Made by a program: the position numbers and the translations under genes. Positions 9,906-23,889 of a stretch of DNA of 64,000 nt are shown one piece after another. This stretch comes from Mycolicibacterium sphagni (GTDB lineage Bacteria > Actinomycetota > Actinomycetes > Mycobacteriales > Mycobacteriaceae). A model generated the notes under the pieces. That model searched no databases. It saw nothing but the letters and a program-made list of their open reading frames with translations, and was not told the DNA's origin. The DNA is taken from the NCBI RefSeq assembly GCF_002250655.1, contig NZ_NOZR01000005.1, positions 186,001 to 250,000 of the forward strand, in the 5' to 3' direction. The stretch's first letter is position 1. Each line of letters opens with the position of its first letter.

Positions 9906-10691
9906 TCATGGCAGGGGCCCGCCTGCGGCGATCGCCGACAGGATGGCGAACTGCTCCCCGTCCAGCGAGGCCCCGCCGACCAGCGCACCGTCGACGTCCT
10001 TCTGCCCCACGAGCTCACCGATGTTCTTAGCGTTCACCGAGCCGCCGTAGAGCACCCGGATGCCGTCGGCGATCTGCGGCGACGCGATAGTGGCCAGCTC
10101 GGCGCGGATCGCGCTGCACACTTCCTGCGCGTCTGCGGCACTGGCCACCCGGCCCGTGCCGATGGCCCACACCGGCTCATAGGCGATGACGACGTCGGTC
10201 AGCTGCTCGTTGGTCAGCCCGGCCAGCGAGCCACGCAACGATTCCACACAAAACTCGACGTGGCTGCCCGCCTCGCGCACCTCGAGCTGCTCGCCGATAC
10301 AGACGATCGGCGTCAACCCGTGCCGGAACGCCGCGGCCGCCTTCTCGGCGACAACCGCGTCGTCCTCGTGGTGATAGCTGCGGCGCTCCGAGTGGCCGAC
10401 CACCACGAACGTGCAGCCCAGCTTGGCCAGGAACGCGCCGCTGATGTCGCCGGTGTAGGCGCCCGAGTCGTGCTGGGACAGATCCTGCGCGCCGTACGTC
10501 AGCCGCAGCTTGTCGCCGTCGACCAGGGTCTGCACACTGCGCAGGTCGGTGAACGGCGGGATGACCGTGACGTCGACCTTGTCGAAGTACTTGTCGGGCA
10601 ACGAGAACGCGATCTTCTGGACGAGAGCGATGGCCTCGAAGTGGTTGAGGTTCATCTTCCAGTTGCCCGCGATCAGCGGTTTACGGGACAC
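9906..10691 (-). CDS. tpiA: Triosephosphate isomerase
   Basis: Interconverts dihydroxyacetone phosphate and glyceraldehyde-3-phosphate. 261 residues, full length. Signatures: AGNWKMN with the catalytic Lys (about 8-14), GHSERR with the catalytic His (about 100-105), [12 protein letters not shown] with the catalytic Glu (about 170-181) and [11 protein letters not shown] near residue 230. It starts 7 bp after the pgk stop, so it is co-transcribed with gap and pgk. Confidence 0.97.
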   Translation of the reverse strand: MSRKPLIAGNWKMNLNHFEAIALVQKIAFSLPDKYFDKVDVTVIPPFTDLRSVQTLVDGDKLRLTYGAQDLSQHDSGAYTGDISGAFLAKLGCTFVVVGHSERRSYHHEDDAVVAEKAAAAFRHGLTPIVCIGEQLEVREAGSHVEFCVESLRGSLAGLTNEQLTDVVIAYEPVWAIGTGRVASAADAQEVCSAIRAELATIASPQIADGIRVLYGGSVNAKNIGELVGQKDVDGALVGGASLDGEQFAILSAIAAGGPLP

Positions 10692-10698
10692 AAGACTC

Positions 10699-11922
10699 CT
10701 AATTCAAGACATCGATGCCGGGCAGCGCTTTGCCCTCAAGGTATTCCAGCGAGGCGCCACCGCCGGTGGAAATGTGCGAGAAACCGCCTTCCGGCAGCCC
10801 CAGCTGACGCACCGCGGCGGCCGAATCGCCACCGCCGACAACGCTGAACGCGCCCTTGGCGGTGGCGGCGACGATGGCCTCAGCCACACCCTTGGTGCCC
10901 GCGGCGAACGCCGGGAACTCGAACACGCCCATCGGTCCATTCCAGAAGATGGTGCGCGCGTTGGACAACAGCGCCGTGAACCGCTTCACTGATTCCGGGC
11001 CGATGTCCAGGCCCATCTTGTCGGCCGGAATCTGGTCAGCCCAAACGGTTTCCGGTGTCGAATCGGCCGAGAACTTCTCGGTGACGACGATGTCCACCGG
11101 CAAGTGGATCACATCACCATAGGTCTCCAGCAGCTGCCGGCAGGTGTCGATCATCTCCTCTTGCAGCAACGAGGTGCCCACCGAAACCCCTTGCGCGGCA
11201 AGGAAGGTGAAGCACATACCGCCGCCGATGACGATACTGTCGGCCTTGGTGGCGAGATTCTCGATGACGGCCAACTTGTCCGACACCTTGGACCCGCCCA
11301 GCACCACGGCATAAGGCCGGTCGGTCGAGCTGGTCAGCTGCTCGAGCACCTTGACCTCTGCAGCCACCAGCGTGCCCGCGTAATGCGGCAGCAGCGTGGC
11401 CACGTCGTACACCGATGCCTGCTTGCGGTGCACGACACCGAAGCCGTCGGAGACGAAAGCACCGGCCGATCCATCATCCCCGAGTACCAACTCGCTTAGC
11501 GCCTTGGCCAGTGCCAAACGCTCGCCGTCGTCCTTGCTGGTCTCTCGCGGCTCGAAGCGGATGTTCTCCAGCAGGAGGATATCGCCGTCGGTCAGCCCCT
11601 CGGCGCGGGCCAGCGCGTCGGTGCCGACCACGTCGCCGGCCAGCTGCACGTGCCGGCCCAGCTTCTCCCCCAACGCGGCGGCCACCGGCGCCAGCGAGAA
11701 CTTCGGGTCCGGTCCGCCCTTGGGCCGACCCAGGTGAGCGGTCACCACGACCTTGGCCCCGGCGTCGGAGAGTGCCTTCAGCGTCGGGACGGATGCGATG
11801 ATGCGGCCCGCGTCGGTGATGTTCCCGTTGTCGTCGAGCGGAACGTTGAGGTCGGAGCGGACCAGAACGCCCCGACCTTCAACACCGTCGGCCAGCAGGT
11901 CAGCGAGTGTCTTGACGGCCAT
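10699..11922 (-). CDS. pgk: Phosphoglycerate kinase
   Basis: Transfers phosphate from 1,3-bisphosphoglycerate to ADP. The start at ATG 11922 gives [10 protein letters not shown] and 407 residues. Visible features: VRSDLNVPL (about 22-30), HLGRPKG near 66, [10 protein letters not shown] near 200, and the C-terminal nucleotide site GGGDSAAAV near 375. The open frame continues upstream to 12477, but that is antisense-frame sequence inside gap. It begins 5 bp after the gap stop. Confidence 0.97.
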   Translation of the reverse strand: MAVKTLADLLADGVEGRGVLVRSDLNVPLDDNGNITDAGRIIASVPTLKALSDAGAKVVVTAHLGRPKGGPDPKFSLAPVAAALGEKLGRHVQLAGDVVGTDALARAEGLTDGDILLLENIRFEPRETSKDDGERLALAKALSELVLGDDGSAGAFVSDGFGVVHRKQASVYDVATLLPHYAGTLVAAEVKVLEQLTSSTDRPYAVVLGGSKVSDKLAVIENLATKADSIVIGGGMCFTFLAAQGVSVGTSLLQEEMIDTCRQLLETYGDVIHLPVDIVVTEKFSADSTPETVWADQIPADKMGLDIGPESVKRFTALLSNARTIFWNGPMGVFEFPAFAAGTKGVAEAIVAATAKGAFSVVGGGDSAAAVRQLGLPEGGFSHISTGGGASLEYLEGKALPGIDVLN

Positions 11923-11927
11923 CGCTG

Positions 11928-12968
<1,041 letters not shown>

Positions 12969-13036
12969 TCATAGCTTCTCAGTACCCGCGCCCAGCCTAA
13001 TAGCGTGCTCACCGGTGTGCGCGACCGCCCAGAAGG

Positions 13037-13789
13037 TCACCCGATTTGGGGCCCGCTCTGGTCCACGCGGGGCGAGCCGGTCCAGCGTTGCCGGATCGCG
13101 GGCAGCGCGCCGCCTCGCTCCAGCGTGGCCTGTGCGACGTTGATCCGGCCGAGTAGCGCGGAGTCGGTCGTGGGCACCGCGATCGCGATCTTCTCGGTGG
13201 TGATGCCGCGCTGGACGACCGTGATACCGGGCACCGCGTCGGCCAGCCGGGTGAGCACCGGGTCCAACTTCATGAACGCATCACACCGGCCGGTGGTCAG
13301 ATCGCGCAGCGCGCTGCGGATGCTGCCGTAGTCGTAGACCCGCACCCTCGCGACCTTCTCATCGGCCAGCAGCCGGTTGGCGATCGGCTGGCTCGTGTTG
13401 CCCTCCTGCACCCCGATCGTCAGGCCTTCGAGGTCGTCGATTGACCGGACCTCGGGCAGCCGGCTGGTGTCGACCGCCAGCGCCTGGCCAGAGATCAGGT
13501 AGGGATCACAGAACGCCGCCTTGAGGGCGCGCGAACCGGTGATCGTCGTGCCGGATGCGACACAGTTGAAGCGGCCGGAGTCCAGCGCGTCGAAAATGCC
13601 GTTGAAGTCGCGGCCTTCATAGCGGACGAATTCGACGGTCGCGCCGAGCTGATCGCCGATCGCGTGCATGAGGTCGATGTCGAGGCCGGAGTTACTGCCC
13701 GGCGGGCAGGAGCGAAGCGACCCGGGGATCGATACCGAGTTGAACGGCGGGTCGGGCAACGCCGCACCAACACGCAGAACCTCGGACAT
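13037..13789 (-). CDS. Extracellular solute-binding-like protein (SBP family 3) without visible signal
   Basis: About 250 residues in the fold of amino-acid-binding proteins: LRVGAALPDPPFNS at the N-terminus, SGLDIDLMHAIGDQLGATVEFV (about 32-53), DLEGLTIGVQEGNT near 120 and a final TLERGGALPAIRQRW segment. The ATG at 13789 gives MSEVLRVG; an alternative ATG at 13813 (MFCATVARMSEV) has a better purine-rich upstream region. Neither gives a signal peptide or lipobox, odd for a periplasmic binding protein, and no ABC transporter genes are adjacent. It may be a cytoplasmic sensor or have a mis-set start. Confidence 0.75.
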   Translation of the reverse strand: MSEVLRVGAALPDPPFNSVSIPGSLRSCPPGSNSGLDIDLMHAIGDQLGATVEFVRYEGRDFNGIFDALDSGRFNCVASGTTITGSRALKAAFCDPYLISGQALAVDTSRLPEVRSIDDLEGLTIGVQEGNTSQPIANRLLADEKVARVRVYDYGSIRSALRDLTTGRCDAFMKLDPVLTRLADAVPGITVVQRGITTEKIAIAVPTTDSALLGRINVAQATLERGGALPAIRQRWTGSPRVDQSGPQIG

Positions 13790-13876
13790 GCGCGCAACGG
13801 TAGCGCAAAACATAATCACCACAATGCATTTCAGCTGCGGTAAGCCCGAATGACGCGGCGCCATTACCCTGTTGTG

Positions 13877-14560
13877 ATGGGAAGTGTTGTGTCGGTCAAT
13901 GTGTCGGCTCACGTCCGACCGAATCCGGACACCAAGGCGCCGAAACCGACAGGCATCGACAAGGCGGCCACCGCCGAGACGGTGATGGTGCGTGCCCCGG
14001 GGCCGATGCGCGAAGGCCTGGGCAGCGGACTGGTCGGCGACACTATCGGCAACCACAAACTGCACGGCGGTGACGATCAAGCCGTCTATGCCTATGCCCG
14101 CGAGGACCTCGACGAGTGGGAGGGCCAGCTGTCCCGCCCGCTGACCAACGGCATGTTCGGCGAGAATTTCACCACCGCCGGCATCGACGTCACAGGAGCG
14201 CGCATCGGTGACCGCTGGCGGGTAGGGACGGCAGGGCTGTTACTGGAGGTCTCCGCACCACGCACCCCGTGCCGGACCTTCGCGAAGTTCCTCGACATCG
14301 ACGGCTGGATAAAGACGTTCACCACCGCCGGGAAACCCGGTGCGTACCTGCGGGTTATCTCGCCGGGACCGGTGCACGCCGGCGACACCATCGCCATCGA
14401 GGACCGGCCCGATCACGACGTGACGATCGGCCTGGTCTTCCGCGCGAAGATGTTGGATCCCAGCCTGCTCCCCCGGCTGCTGGCCGCCGACGCACTCTCC
14501 GAGGAGCTCAAAGAGTACGCGGCCAAGCGGGTTAGGCGTCTTCCAGCAGGTCAGGGGTGA
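13877..14560 (+). CDS. MOSC domain-containing protein (YiiM-like)
   Basis: 227-residue stand-alone MOSC protein from ATG 13877. MOSC domains bind sulfur carriers or molybdenum cofactor, with a conserved cysteine. Here the segment [15 protein letters not shown] near residue 130-144 holds that cysteine, and [29 protein letters not shown] near residue 55-83 is the typical beta-barrel region. YiiM-type members reduce N-hydroxylated compounds. It is divergent from the solute-binding-like gene and its end overlaps the convergent whiA by 29 bp. Confidence 0.88.
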   Translation: MGSVVSVNVSAHVRPNPDTKAPKPTGIDKAATAETVMVRAPGPMREGLGSGLVGDTIGNHKLHGGDDQAVYAYAREDLDEWEGQLSRPLTNGMFGENFTTAGIDVTGARIGDRWRVGTAGLLLEVSAPRTPCRTFAKFLDIDGWIKTFTTAGKPGAYLRVISPGPVHAGDTIAIEDRPDHDVTIGLVFRAKMLDPSLLPRLLAADALSEELKEYAAKRVRRLPAGQG

Positions 14561-15509
14561 CAGCGGACTCGGTGTCGGGAATGCCGTCCTGTTTGGCCTT
14601 GCGGTCAGCCATCGACAACAGGCGCCGAATACGGCCGGCCACAGCATCTTTGGTCATCGGCGGGTCGGCGAGCCGGCCCAGCTCCTCCAGCGACGCTTGA
14701 CGGTGTTCGACCCGAAGCCGGCCCGCGGCGGCCAGATGGTCGGGCACCGTATCTGCGAGGATCTCCAGCGCCCGCTCGACCCGGGCGGCGGCGGCCACCG
14801 CGGCGCGAGCTGACCGGCGCAGGTTCGCGTCGTCGAAGTTGGCCAGCCGATTGGCGGTCGCGCGCACCTCGCGCCGCATCCGCCGTTCCTCCCACGTCAG
14901 CCGGGTGTCCTGGGCGCCCATCCGGGTCAGCAGCGCACCGATCGCCTCACCATCGCGCACCACGACCCGGTCGGTACCCCGCACCTCCCGTGCTTTGGCG
15001 CTGACCCCGAGCCGCCGGGCGGCACCGACCAACGCCAGCGCGGCTTCCGGTCCAGGACAACTCACTTCGAGCGCCGACGACCGTCCCGGCTCGGTCAGCG
15101 AGCCGTGCGCGAGAAAGGCGCCGCGCCACGCCGCTTCCGCGTCGCCGACGCTGCCGCCGACCACCTGGGCGGGCAGACCCCGCACCGGCCGGCCGCGCAT
15201 GTCGAGCAGACCGGTCTGGCGGGCCAGCGCCTCACCGTCCTTGGCGACCCGGACCAGATAGCGGGTGCTCTTGCGGATGCCGCTGGCCGACAGCACGTGC
15301 ACCACCGCGTTGTAGCCGTACAGGTCGTAGATGTCTTTGCGCAGCCGCCGGGCGATGATGCCCAGGTCCACTTCGGCCTCGACGACTACCCGGCCCGACA
15401 CGATGTGCAGGCCACCGGCGAAGCGCAACAGCGAGGCCACCTCCGCGCGGCGGGCAGTCACAGAATTGACTGCCAACCGGCTGAGTTCGTCCTTCACCTC
15501 GGCCGTCAT
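14532..15509 (-). CDS. whiA: Sporulation/cell-division regulator WhiA
   Basis: 325-residue DNA-binding regulator with an N-terminal LAGLIDADG-like homing-endonuclease fold and a C-terminal helix-turn-helix. The start at ATG 15509 gives [12 protein letters not shown] and overlaps the yvcK stop (TGA 15506-15508); a GTG at 15515 is possible but less conserved. Visible: [16 protein letters not shown] near residue 20-35, VEAEVDLG, and the C-terminal [27 protein letters not shown], the HTH. In actinobacteria WhiA works with WhiB to control division genes. Last gene of uvrC-rapZ-yvcK-whiA. Confidence 0.96.
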   Translation of the reverse strand: MTAEVKDELSRLAVNSVTARRAEVASLLRFAGGLHIVSGRVVVEAEVDLGIIARRLRKDIYDLYGYNAVVHVLSASGIRKSTRYLVRVAKDGEALARQTGLLDMRGRPVRGLPAQVVGGSVGDAEAAWRGAFLAHGSLTEPGRSSALEVSCPGPEAALALVGAARRLGVSAKAREVRGTDRVVVRDGEAIGALLTRMGAQDTRLTWEERRMRREVRATANRLANFDDANLRRSARAAVAAAARVERALEILADTVPDHLAAAGRLRVEHRQASLEELGRLADPPMTKDAVAGRIRRLLSMADRKAKQDGIPDTESAVTPDLLEDA

Positions 15510-16546
15510 CGCCACAGGTCGTCACCTCTCGGTCCGTTTCCAGTTGGGCCCTGCGCCCCGCCCTGCATGGACGCAGCCGAAGGGAAGGAAGATGGCGCGG
15601 GAACCGTGTCCCTGGTGCGCACACCGTCAAGCGCTGCAGCCAGCTTCGCCGGGTCATGTAAAGGTGTACCAGGTCTGGAGACGTCAGCAAACCGAACTGA
15701 CGCTTCCAGCAGGCTTGCGGTACGCCGAAGTTGGTCACGTTCCCGGTCAGACGGGACCCGGGCGGCGTCGACGAGGATCTCATCGACGACGAAGCCCGGC
15801 GCGTGTTGAGCCAGAACGTGCAGATGGCGCTCCGCGGAAAATCCGGCTGTCTCCCCCGGCTCGGCGGCCAGGTTCAGCACCAGAGCGCGCCGCGCAGTGG
15901 TGGCTTGCAGCGCCGCCGCCAGTTCCGGCACCAGCACGTGCGGGATGACGCTGGTGAACCAGGAGCCCGGCCCGAGGATCACCAATTCGGCGGACATGAT
16001 GGCGTCGATCGCCTGGCGGGTAGCCGGTGGATCGCCGGGGATCAGGCGCACTCGACGTACCTTGCCCGGCGTCGTCGCCACGGCCACCTGGCCGCGGATC
16101 ACCCGGCTCATCCTGGGGTCGTCGTCGAGGCCGGCGACGTCGGCTTCGATCTGCAGGGCGATCGGGCACATCGGTAGCACCCGGCCCTTCACGCCGAGAA
16201 TGCGGCCCAGCTCGTCGAGCGCGGCGACCGGGTCGGCCAGCAGTTCGTTGAGGCCGGCCAGCATCAGGTTGCCGATCGGATGCCCGGCCAGCGCGCCGCT
16301 GCCACCGAACCTGTGCTGCAGGATGGTGGCCCACAGACGACCGTGCGGGCTGTCAGAAGCCAAGGCGGCCAACGCCATTCGCAGATCACCAGGGGGAATT
16401 ATGTCGAGCTCGCTGCGCAGCCGCCCGGAGGATCCGCCGTCGTCGGCGACCGTCACCACCGCGGTGATCTGGTGAGTGAGCCGGCGCGCCGCCGATAGCG
16501 TCGCGTACAAACCGTGCCCACCGCCAAGGGCGACGATGCGGGTCAT
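15506..16546 (-). CDS. YvcK/CofD-like gluconeogenesis factor (CuvA)
   Basis: 346-residue protein of the YvcK family, related to the CofD transferase fold. The N-terminal [19 protein letters not shown] is the nucleotide-binding loop, followed by [14 protein letters not shown] near residue 35 and [19 protein letters not shown] near residue 205. YvcK binds UDP-sugars and is needed for normal cell wall growth on gluconeogenic carbon; in mycobacteria the homologue is called CuvA. Start and stop overlap rapZ and whiA by 4 bases each. Confidence 0.93.
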   Translation of the reverse strand: MTRIVALGGGHGLYATLSAARRLTHQITAVVTVADDGGSSGRLRSELDIIPPGDLRMALAALASDSPHGRLWATILQHRFGGSGALAGHPIGNLMLAGLNELLADPVAALDELGRILGVKGRVLPMCPIALQIEADVAGLDDDPRMSRVIRGQVAVATTPGKVRRVRLIPGDPPATRQAIDAIMSAELVILGPGSWFTSVIPHVLVPELAAALQATTARRALVLNLAAEPGETAGFSAERHLHVLAQHAPGFVVDEILVDAARVPSDRERDQLRRTASLLEASVRFADVSRPGTPLHDPAKLAAALDGVRTRDTVPAPSSFPSAASMQGGAQGPTGNGPRGDDLWR

Positions 16547-17460
16547 TCGCGACCCAGATCACGGTGGAGCACGCGAACCGACAGATGCTCGTTGTTCTCG
16601 AGCAATCGGGCGAGCGCCTCGGCCATGGCGACACTGCGGTGCTTACCGCCGGTGCACCCGATGGCCACGGTCATATAGCGCTTCCCCTCCCTGCTGTAGC
16701 CCTCGACGACGAGCCTCAGCAGCTGATGGTAGGTCTGCAGGAACTCCGAGGCACCCGGTTGACTCAGGACGTAGTCACGAACCGCCGCATGCTGACCGGT
16801 ATGCGGCCGCAGCTCGTCGACCCAGTGCGGATTGGGCAGGAAGCGCACGTCCATCACCATGTCGGCGTCCATCGGCAGGCCGTATTTGAACCCGAACGAT
16901 TCGACCGTGACGCTCGTCTGCGCGACGGTCTCACCGCCGAAGGAGCGTTCGATGCTCTCCCGCAGGCCGTGCACCGACAGTGTCGAGGTGTCGATGACCA
17001 GATCTGCCGACGCCCGCACCGGTGCCAGCATGGTCCGTTCGGCGACGATGCCCTCTGCCAGGGTCTGGTTGCCCTGCAGCGGATGACTGCGCCGGTTGTT
17101 CTCGTAGCGGCGGACCAGGATGTCGTCGGAGGCCTCCATGAACAGCACCCGTGACTGGATATCCCTGCTCGCCAGCTCGGTGCGCACCGAGTCCAGGTCC
17201 CCGGTGAAACCGCGCGAGCGGACATCCATCACCACCGCCAGCTGGGTGATCCGTGAGCCGGCGGCCAGGCCGAAGTCCACCATTCGGGCGATGAGTTCAG
17301 GCGGCAGATTGTCAGCCACGTACCAGCCGAGGTCTTCCAGTACCTTGGCCGCGGTGCCTCGGCCGGCGCCTGACAGCCCCGTCACCAACACCACGTCGAT
17401 ACCCGATCCTTCACCAGTCTGGCCGGTGCGCATGTCTTCGCCTGTGTTGTGTTCTGTCAT
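16543..17460 (-). CDS. rapZ: RNase adapter protein RapZ (YvcJ family nucleotide-binding protein)
   Basis: 305 residues. The Walker A-like loop reads [10 protein letters not shown] near residue 30-39, with arginine where most families have GKS; Walker B-like [10 protein letters not shown] near residue 78. The C-terminal sugar-phosphate-sensing half is visible: [24 protein letters not shown] near residue 190-213 and [11 protein letters not shown] near residue 264. In E. coli RapZ controls amino-sugar synthesis via small RNAs; the actinobacterial role is not settled. It is sandwiched between uvrC and yvcK with overlapping stops and starts. Confidence 0.93.
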   Translation of the reverse strand: MTEHNTGEDMRTGQTGEGSGIDVVLVTGLSGAGRGTAAKVLEDLGWYVADNLPPELIARMVDFGLAAGSRITQLAVVMDVRSRGFTGDLDSVRTELASRDIQSRVLFMEASDDILVRRYENNRRSHPLQGNQTLAEGIVAERTMLAPVRASADLVIDTSTLSVHGLRESIERSFGGETVAQTSVTVESFGFKYGLPMDADMVMDVRFLPNPHWVDELRPHTGQHAAVRDYVLSQPGASEFLQTYHQLLRLVVEGYSREGKRYMTVAIGCTGGKHRSVAMAEALARLLENNEHLSVRVLHRDLGRE

Positions 17461-19490
17461 CGTGTCGTTGCCTGTTCAGCAGACTGATCTTCACCGACGG
17501 TGTCGTCCTGCGCAGCCGATACCGCTGAATCCACCGTCACGCCTAGCGCTTCCAGCACCGCGGCGGCGGTCGTGGTCCCGATCCCCGGCACCGAGGTGAT
17601 CTCCTCGACGCTGGCCTGACGCAGCCGGGCCAGCGACCCGAAGTGGGTCACCAGCGCCTTGCGCCGGATTTCACCGAGCCCGGGCACCAAGTCCAGCGCC
17701 GAGGCCGTCATCCGCTTGGACCGCTTGCTGCGGTGGTAGGTGATGGCAAAGCGGTGCGCTTCGTCGCGCACCCGCTGCAACAGATAGAGGCCCTCGCTGT
17801 TGCGGGGGAAGATGAGCGGATCCGGCTCGGCGGGTACCCACACCTCCTCCAGCCGCTTGGCCAGACCGATCACCGCGACGTCGGTGACACCGAGTTCGTC
17901 GAGCACCGCCTGAGCGGCGTTGACCTGAGGCGCACCACCGTCGACGACATACAGGTTGGGCGGGTAGGCGAACTTGCGGGATTTGCCTGGCGGAGCCGCT
18001 GGGCCGGCGACATCGGGCTGAGCGGAGAATTCCTCGACCGGCTGCTGCTTTTCCTGGACGTGCCGGGTGAAGCGGCGACGGGTGACCTCGGCGATCGAAG
18101 CCACATCGTCAGAGCGTCCCTGGCCCGCGGCTTCGCGGATGGCGAAATGCCGGTAGTCGGATTTGCGCGGCAGGCCGTCCTCGAACACCACCAGAGAGGC
18201 CACCACATCAGTGCCCTGGACATGGCTGATGTCGACACACTCGATGCGCAGCGGCGCGTCGGCCAGCCCCAGGGATTCCTGAATATTCTGCAGCGCAGCA
18301 GATCTGGCGGTGAAGTCGCCGGCACGCTTGAGCTTGTGCTGCTGCAGCGCCTCCTGGGCGTTGCGGTGCACCGTCTCGGCCAGTGCTTTCTTGTCGCCGC
18401 GCCGTGGCACCCGCAGCGCCACCCGGGAGCCGCGCAGCCCCGAGAGCCAGTCGGCCAGCTCGTCGGCGTTCGGCGGCAGGCAGGGCACCAGCACCTCGCG
18501 CGGCACAGGGTTGGTGGATTCGTCTGCGGCCCCGCCTAATTCGGCCTGGTCGCCGTAGAACTGGGCGAGGAACTGTTCGACCAGCTGGGCTTGCGCGGAT
18601 TCTCCTGGGTCGCCGGGCTTTTCGACCACCCAGCCGCGCTGGCCGCGCACTCGTCCACCACGGACGTGGAAGACCTGAACGGCTGCCTCGAGGTCGTCGT
18701 CGGCGAAGGCGACGACGTCGGCATCGGTACCGTCACCGAGCACCACGGCCTGCTTCTCCAGCGCGCGCTTGAGCGCGGCGATGTCGTCGCGAAGCCGGGC
18801 GGCCCGTTCGAAGTCGAGCTCGGCGGCCGCGGCGTTCATCTGGTGTTCCAGCTCGCGGGCGAACCGGTCGGTCTTGCCGGACAGGAAGTCGCAGAAGTCC
18901 AGAACGATCTTGCGGTGCTCCTCGGCACTGACCCGGCCGACGCACGGCGCCGAACATTTGTCGATGTAGCCGAGCAGGCACGGGCGCTCAATTTGACTGT
19001 GCCGCTTGAACACTCCGGTCGAGCAGGTACGCGCGGGAAACACCCGAGTCAACAGGTCGAGGGTCTCACGGATGGCCCAGGCGTGCGAATACGGGCCGAA
19101 GTAACGGACGCCTTTGCGCCGCGGCCCGCGGTACACGAACAACCTCGGGTACTCCTCGTTGAGGGTGACGGCCAGCACCGGATAGGACTTGTCGTCGCGG
19201 TAACGGACGTTGAACCGCGGATCGAATTCCTTGATCCAGTTGTATTCCAGCTGCAGGGCCTCGACCTCGGTGTTGACCACCGTCCACTCGACCTTGGCCG
19301 CGGTGGTCACCATCTGGCGGGTGCGGGGATGCAGCGCGGAGATGTCCTGGAAGTACGACGTCAGCCGGCTGCGCAGACTCTTGGCCTTGCCGACGTAGAT
19401 CACTCGGCCGTGCGCATCCCGGAAACGGTAAACGCCTGGCTCGACTGGAATCGACCCGGGCGCGGGGCGGTACGTCGCGGGATCAGGCAC
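17457..19490 (-). CDS. uvrC: Excinuclease ABC subunit C
   Basis: Makes both incisions in nucleotide excision repair within the UvrABC system. 677 residues from GTG 19490. The N-terminal GIY-YIG domain shows [22 protein letters not shown] (about 19-40); the UVR motif that binds UvrB is near 205-235 ([17 protein letters not shown]); the RNase H-like nuclease half includes [10 protein letters not shown] and [10 protein letters not shown]; a tandem helix-hairpin-helix ends the protein ([24 protein letters not shown]). First gene of the overlapping uvrC-rapZ-yvcK-whiA operon. Confidence 0.97.
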   Translation of the reverse strand: MPDPATYRPAPGSIPVEPGVYRFRDAHGRVIYVGKAKSLRSRLTSYFQDISALHPRTRQMVTTAAKVEWTVVNTEVEALQLEYNWIKEFDPRFNVRYRDDKSYPVLAVTLNEEYPRLFVYRGPRRKGVRYFGPYSHAWAIRETLDLLTRVFPARTCSTGVFKRHSQIERPCLLGYIDKCSAPCVGRVSAEEHRKIVLDFCDFLSGKTDRFARELEHQMNAAAAELDFERAARLRDDIAALKRALEKQAVVLGDGTDADVVAFADDDLEAAVQVFHVRGGRVRGQRGWVVEKPGDPGESAQAQLVEQFLAQFYGDQAELGGAADESTNPVPREVLVPCLPPNADELADWLSGLRGSRVALRVPRRGDKKALAETVHRNAQEALQQHKLKRAGDFTARSAALQNIQESLGLADAPLRIECVDISHVQGTDVVASLVVFEDGLPRKSDYRHFAIREAAGQGRSDDVASIAEVTRRRFTRHVQEKQQPVEEFSAQPDVAGPAAPPGKSRKFAYPPNLYVVDGGAPQVNAAQAVLDELGVTDVAVIGLAKRLEEVWVPAEPDPLIFPRNSEGLYLLQRVRDEAHRFAITYHRSKRSKRMTASALDLVPGLGEIRRKALVTHFGSLARLRQASVEEITSVPGIGTTTAAAVLEALGVTVDSAVSAAQDDTVGEDQSAEQATTR

Positions 19491-19508
19491 GCTCCCAGGT
19501 TAGTCCGC

Positions 19509-19998
19509 GTGTCCGACCGGCCGGCGACAACCATTACCGTCGACAGCGTGCCCGCCGCGCGGATCACCCGCCTCACGGAGTCGGACTGGGAACAGTTCGC
19601 CGAGCTTCGGCTGCGTGCACTCGCCGAAACATTCAGCACGTCAGACAAGCAGTACCTCGCCGAGGCCCGCTTCACCCCCGCCGACTGGCGCCGCCGGCTG
19701 CGCGACCACGCCCAGTTCGTCGTCGTCCCTGCCGATCAACCCGTCGGCATGATCGCCGTCCACCAGGAGAGCACCGAAACGGCTTACGTGTACTCGCTGT
19801 GGCTCGAGCCGGCAGCGCGCGGACGGGGGCTGGGCCGCAAACTGGTGGCCGCGGCGCTGGACTGGGCCCGCCGGCGCGGGGTGCGCACCGCGACACTTCG
19901 GATGGCCCCGGACAATGCGGCGGCGCGTGCCGTCTACGAGGGGTTGGGGTTCACCGAAATCCCGACCGGCAGTGCGTGGGGCGAAGTGGTGATGCGAC

Positions 19999-20012
<14 letters not shown>
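19509..20012 (+). CDS. GNAT-family N-acetyltransferase
   Basis: 167-residue acetyltransferase from a GTG at 19509 (a GTG at 19548, giving PAARITRLTESDW, is equally plausible). The acetyl-CoA-binding motif A is clear: LWLEPAARGRGLGRKLVAAALDWARRRG, with the Q/RxxGxG/A signature RGRGLG near residue 107, and the C-terminal NAAARAVYEGLGFTE. Divergent from uvrC with only 18 bp between starts if the first GTG is used. The acceptor substrate is unknown. Confidence 0.85.
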
Positions 20013-22207
<2,195 letters not shown>

Positions 22208-22211
22208 CGTT

Positions 22212-22269
22212 GCCGCCTGTCATTTCTCACTTGTTGCTGCTGTAGACATTATGAACCACCACAGGCGGC
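22212..22269 (-). promoter_or_regulatory. Inverted repeat in the ribBA leader, possible ribosome-site hairpin
   Basis: Perfect 9-bp arms, GCCGCCTGT at 22212-22220 and its complement ACAGGCGGC at 22261-22269, enclose 40 bp. Read on the ribBA strand, the arm nearest the gene contains AGGCGGC a few bases before the ATG, where a Shine-Dalgarno should be. The loop contains CATAATGT, which could instead be a -10 element, in which case the transcript would lack the distal arm. It does not match the FMN riboswitch consensus. Confidence 0.4.
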
Positions 22270-22491
22270 CCACTATTGCCCGTCCTGTTCAGCGGCCCGA
22301 CCGGCGCCCGACCCGGCACCGGCGTCCGCGGATAACTGCAGGCCAGCTGTGCGGTGTGACGTACGTGACAGGGCGTACTCGCGGGGTGAACGACGGATGA
22401 ACACTCGGGGCTCACTGCCCTCTGGTCAACGTCGGGGTACCGGCCGTGCGATCTCATAGCTCCGGAAGTGAAGCCAACACTGAGGAGTGCG

Positions 22492-23877
22492 ATGAAGGGT
22501 CCGGGCCTTGATGTCGGCGTTCTCGGCGTGCTGCCCGTCCGAGCCGACCACTTGGACTCCCCCGCCGCGGTCGACGAATGGCTGCGCTCGGCGGGGTCGG
22601 TCGAGCGAATTCGTCAGGTCGGCGCGATGTCGCGGGACAAGCTCGCCCGCTTCGTGTCCCTGCTCGACGCCTCGACGGGTGCCGAGCTGCTCGGCTCGGT
22701 CGATCCCGACCTGGCCACCCGGATCGTGCGAGCGGCCGAAGTCACACAGTCGGCGCGGTGGCTGGAAGCACTCGAAACCGACGAGGCCGCCGAAGTCCTT
22801 CGGCGGCTGACCAATTCGGCCCGAGAAAAGCTGCTCGCCCAGGTCAACGAGTCTCAGGCGCTGGTTCTTCGCGAGGCCTTGCGCTGGCCTCCGACCTCGG
22901 TTGCCGCCCACATGCTGCCCGACGTGTTCACCATTCCGGATTCGATCACCGCCGCCGAGGCGGAGGCCATGCTGCGCACCCAGAGCGAGCAGGTGCGCGG
23001 CCGGGCGCGGGCCGGCGCTCTGATCTACGTGACCGACGACGACCTTGGGCTGACCGGGTTTCTGGAGTTCCAGGATCTGGTGCTGGCCCAGCCCGACCAG
23101 CCGGTCGCGGAGCTGAGCAGTGAAGATCCCGTCTGGGTTCGTCCCACGGTCGACGCGGAGCAGGCCGCCCAGTCGCTGGTCGACTACGAGCTGGCCGCGC
23201 TGCCGGTGGTCGACGAACATCGCAGGCTGCTCGGTGTCCTTACCGCCGACGCCGCGGCCGACATCATCGAGACGGAGGCCACGCGGGACGCCGAGCGCCA
23301 GGGTGGTTCGGAACCTCTTGAAGTCCCCTACCTCCGCGCATCACCATTTCGACTGTGGCGCAAGCGAATTATCTGGCTGCTCGTGTTGTTCGTCGCCGAG
23401 GCCTACACCGGCACCGTGCTGCGGGCGTTCGAGCAGGAGATGGAGGCCGTCGTCGCATTGGCCTTCTTTATCCCGCTGCTGATCGGCACCGGTGGTAATA
23501 CCGGGACCCAGATCACCACCACGCTCGTGCGGGCGATGGGGACCGGCCAGGTGCGGCTGCGTGATCTACCCCGAATTCTGGCCAAGGAAATGTCGACCGG
23601 CTTCCTCGTCGCCCTGACGATGGCCGCGGCTGCCATCGTTCGCGCGTGGACTCTCGGCGTCGGACCGCAGATCACTCTCACGGTGTCCTTGACGGTCGCC
23701 GCGATCGTGCTGTGGTCGGCCCTGGTGTCGTCGGTACTGCCCCTGCTACTCAAGAAGTGCAAGGTGGATCCGGCCGTCGTGTCGGCGCCGATGATCGCCA
23801 CGATCGTCGACGGCACCGGGCTGATCATCTACTTCTTGATCGCCCACGCCACGCTCCCGCAGCTCGCCGGGCTCTGA
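22492..23877 (+). CDS. MgtE-type magnesium transporter
   Basis: 461 residues from ATG 22492, chosen because GAGGAG (22482-22487) precedes it by 4 bases; a GTG at 22468 is possible. The N-terminal helical MgtE_N domain (about 25-125) with repeated LxxLxxxxAxEVLRRL patterns is followed by two CBS domains (about 135-255) and a membrane domain (about 285-460) of about five helices including the signature FFIPLLIGTGGNTGTQ. Members import Mg2+ and are gated by Mg2+ binding in the soluble part. It stands divergent from ribBA and convergent with the first repeat-protein gene, 12 bp away. Confidence 0.9.
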   Translation: MKGPGLDVGVLGVLPVRADHLDSPAAVDEWLRSAGSVERIRQVGAMSRDKLARFVSLLDASTGAELLGSVDPDLATRIVRAAEVTQSARWLEALETDEAAEVLRRLTNSAREKLLAQVNESQALVLREALRWPPTSVAAHMLPDVFTIPDSITAAEAEAMLRTQSEQVRGRARAGALIYVTDDDLGLTGFLEFQDLVLAQPDQPVAELSSEDPVWVRPTVDAEQAAQSLVDYELAALPVVDEHRRLLGVLTADAAADIIETEATRDAERQGGSEPLEVPYLRASPFRLWRKRIIWLLVLFVAEAYTGTVLRAFEQEMEAVVALAFFIPLLIGTGGNTGTQITTTLVRAMGTGQVRLRDLPRILAKEMSTGFLVALTMAAAAIVRAWTLGVGPQITLTVSLTVAAIVLWSALVSSVLPLLLKKCKVDPAVVSAPMIATIVDGTGLIIYFLIAHATLPQLAGL

Positions 23878-23889
23878 GATCGACCGGCG

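Noticed and set aside
22208..22330. FMN riboswitch upstream of ribBA
   Set aside because: The consensus AGGGTGNAATTCCC and GCCCGCGAGC elements are absent.
22330..22491. M-box (Mg2+ riboswitch) upstream of the mgtE-like gene
   Set aside because: Some pieces (ACTGCCC, CAACGTCGGGG) recall the M-box core, but the conserved GTGAGGCTCC and the paired loops are missing.
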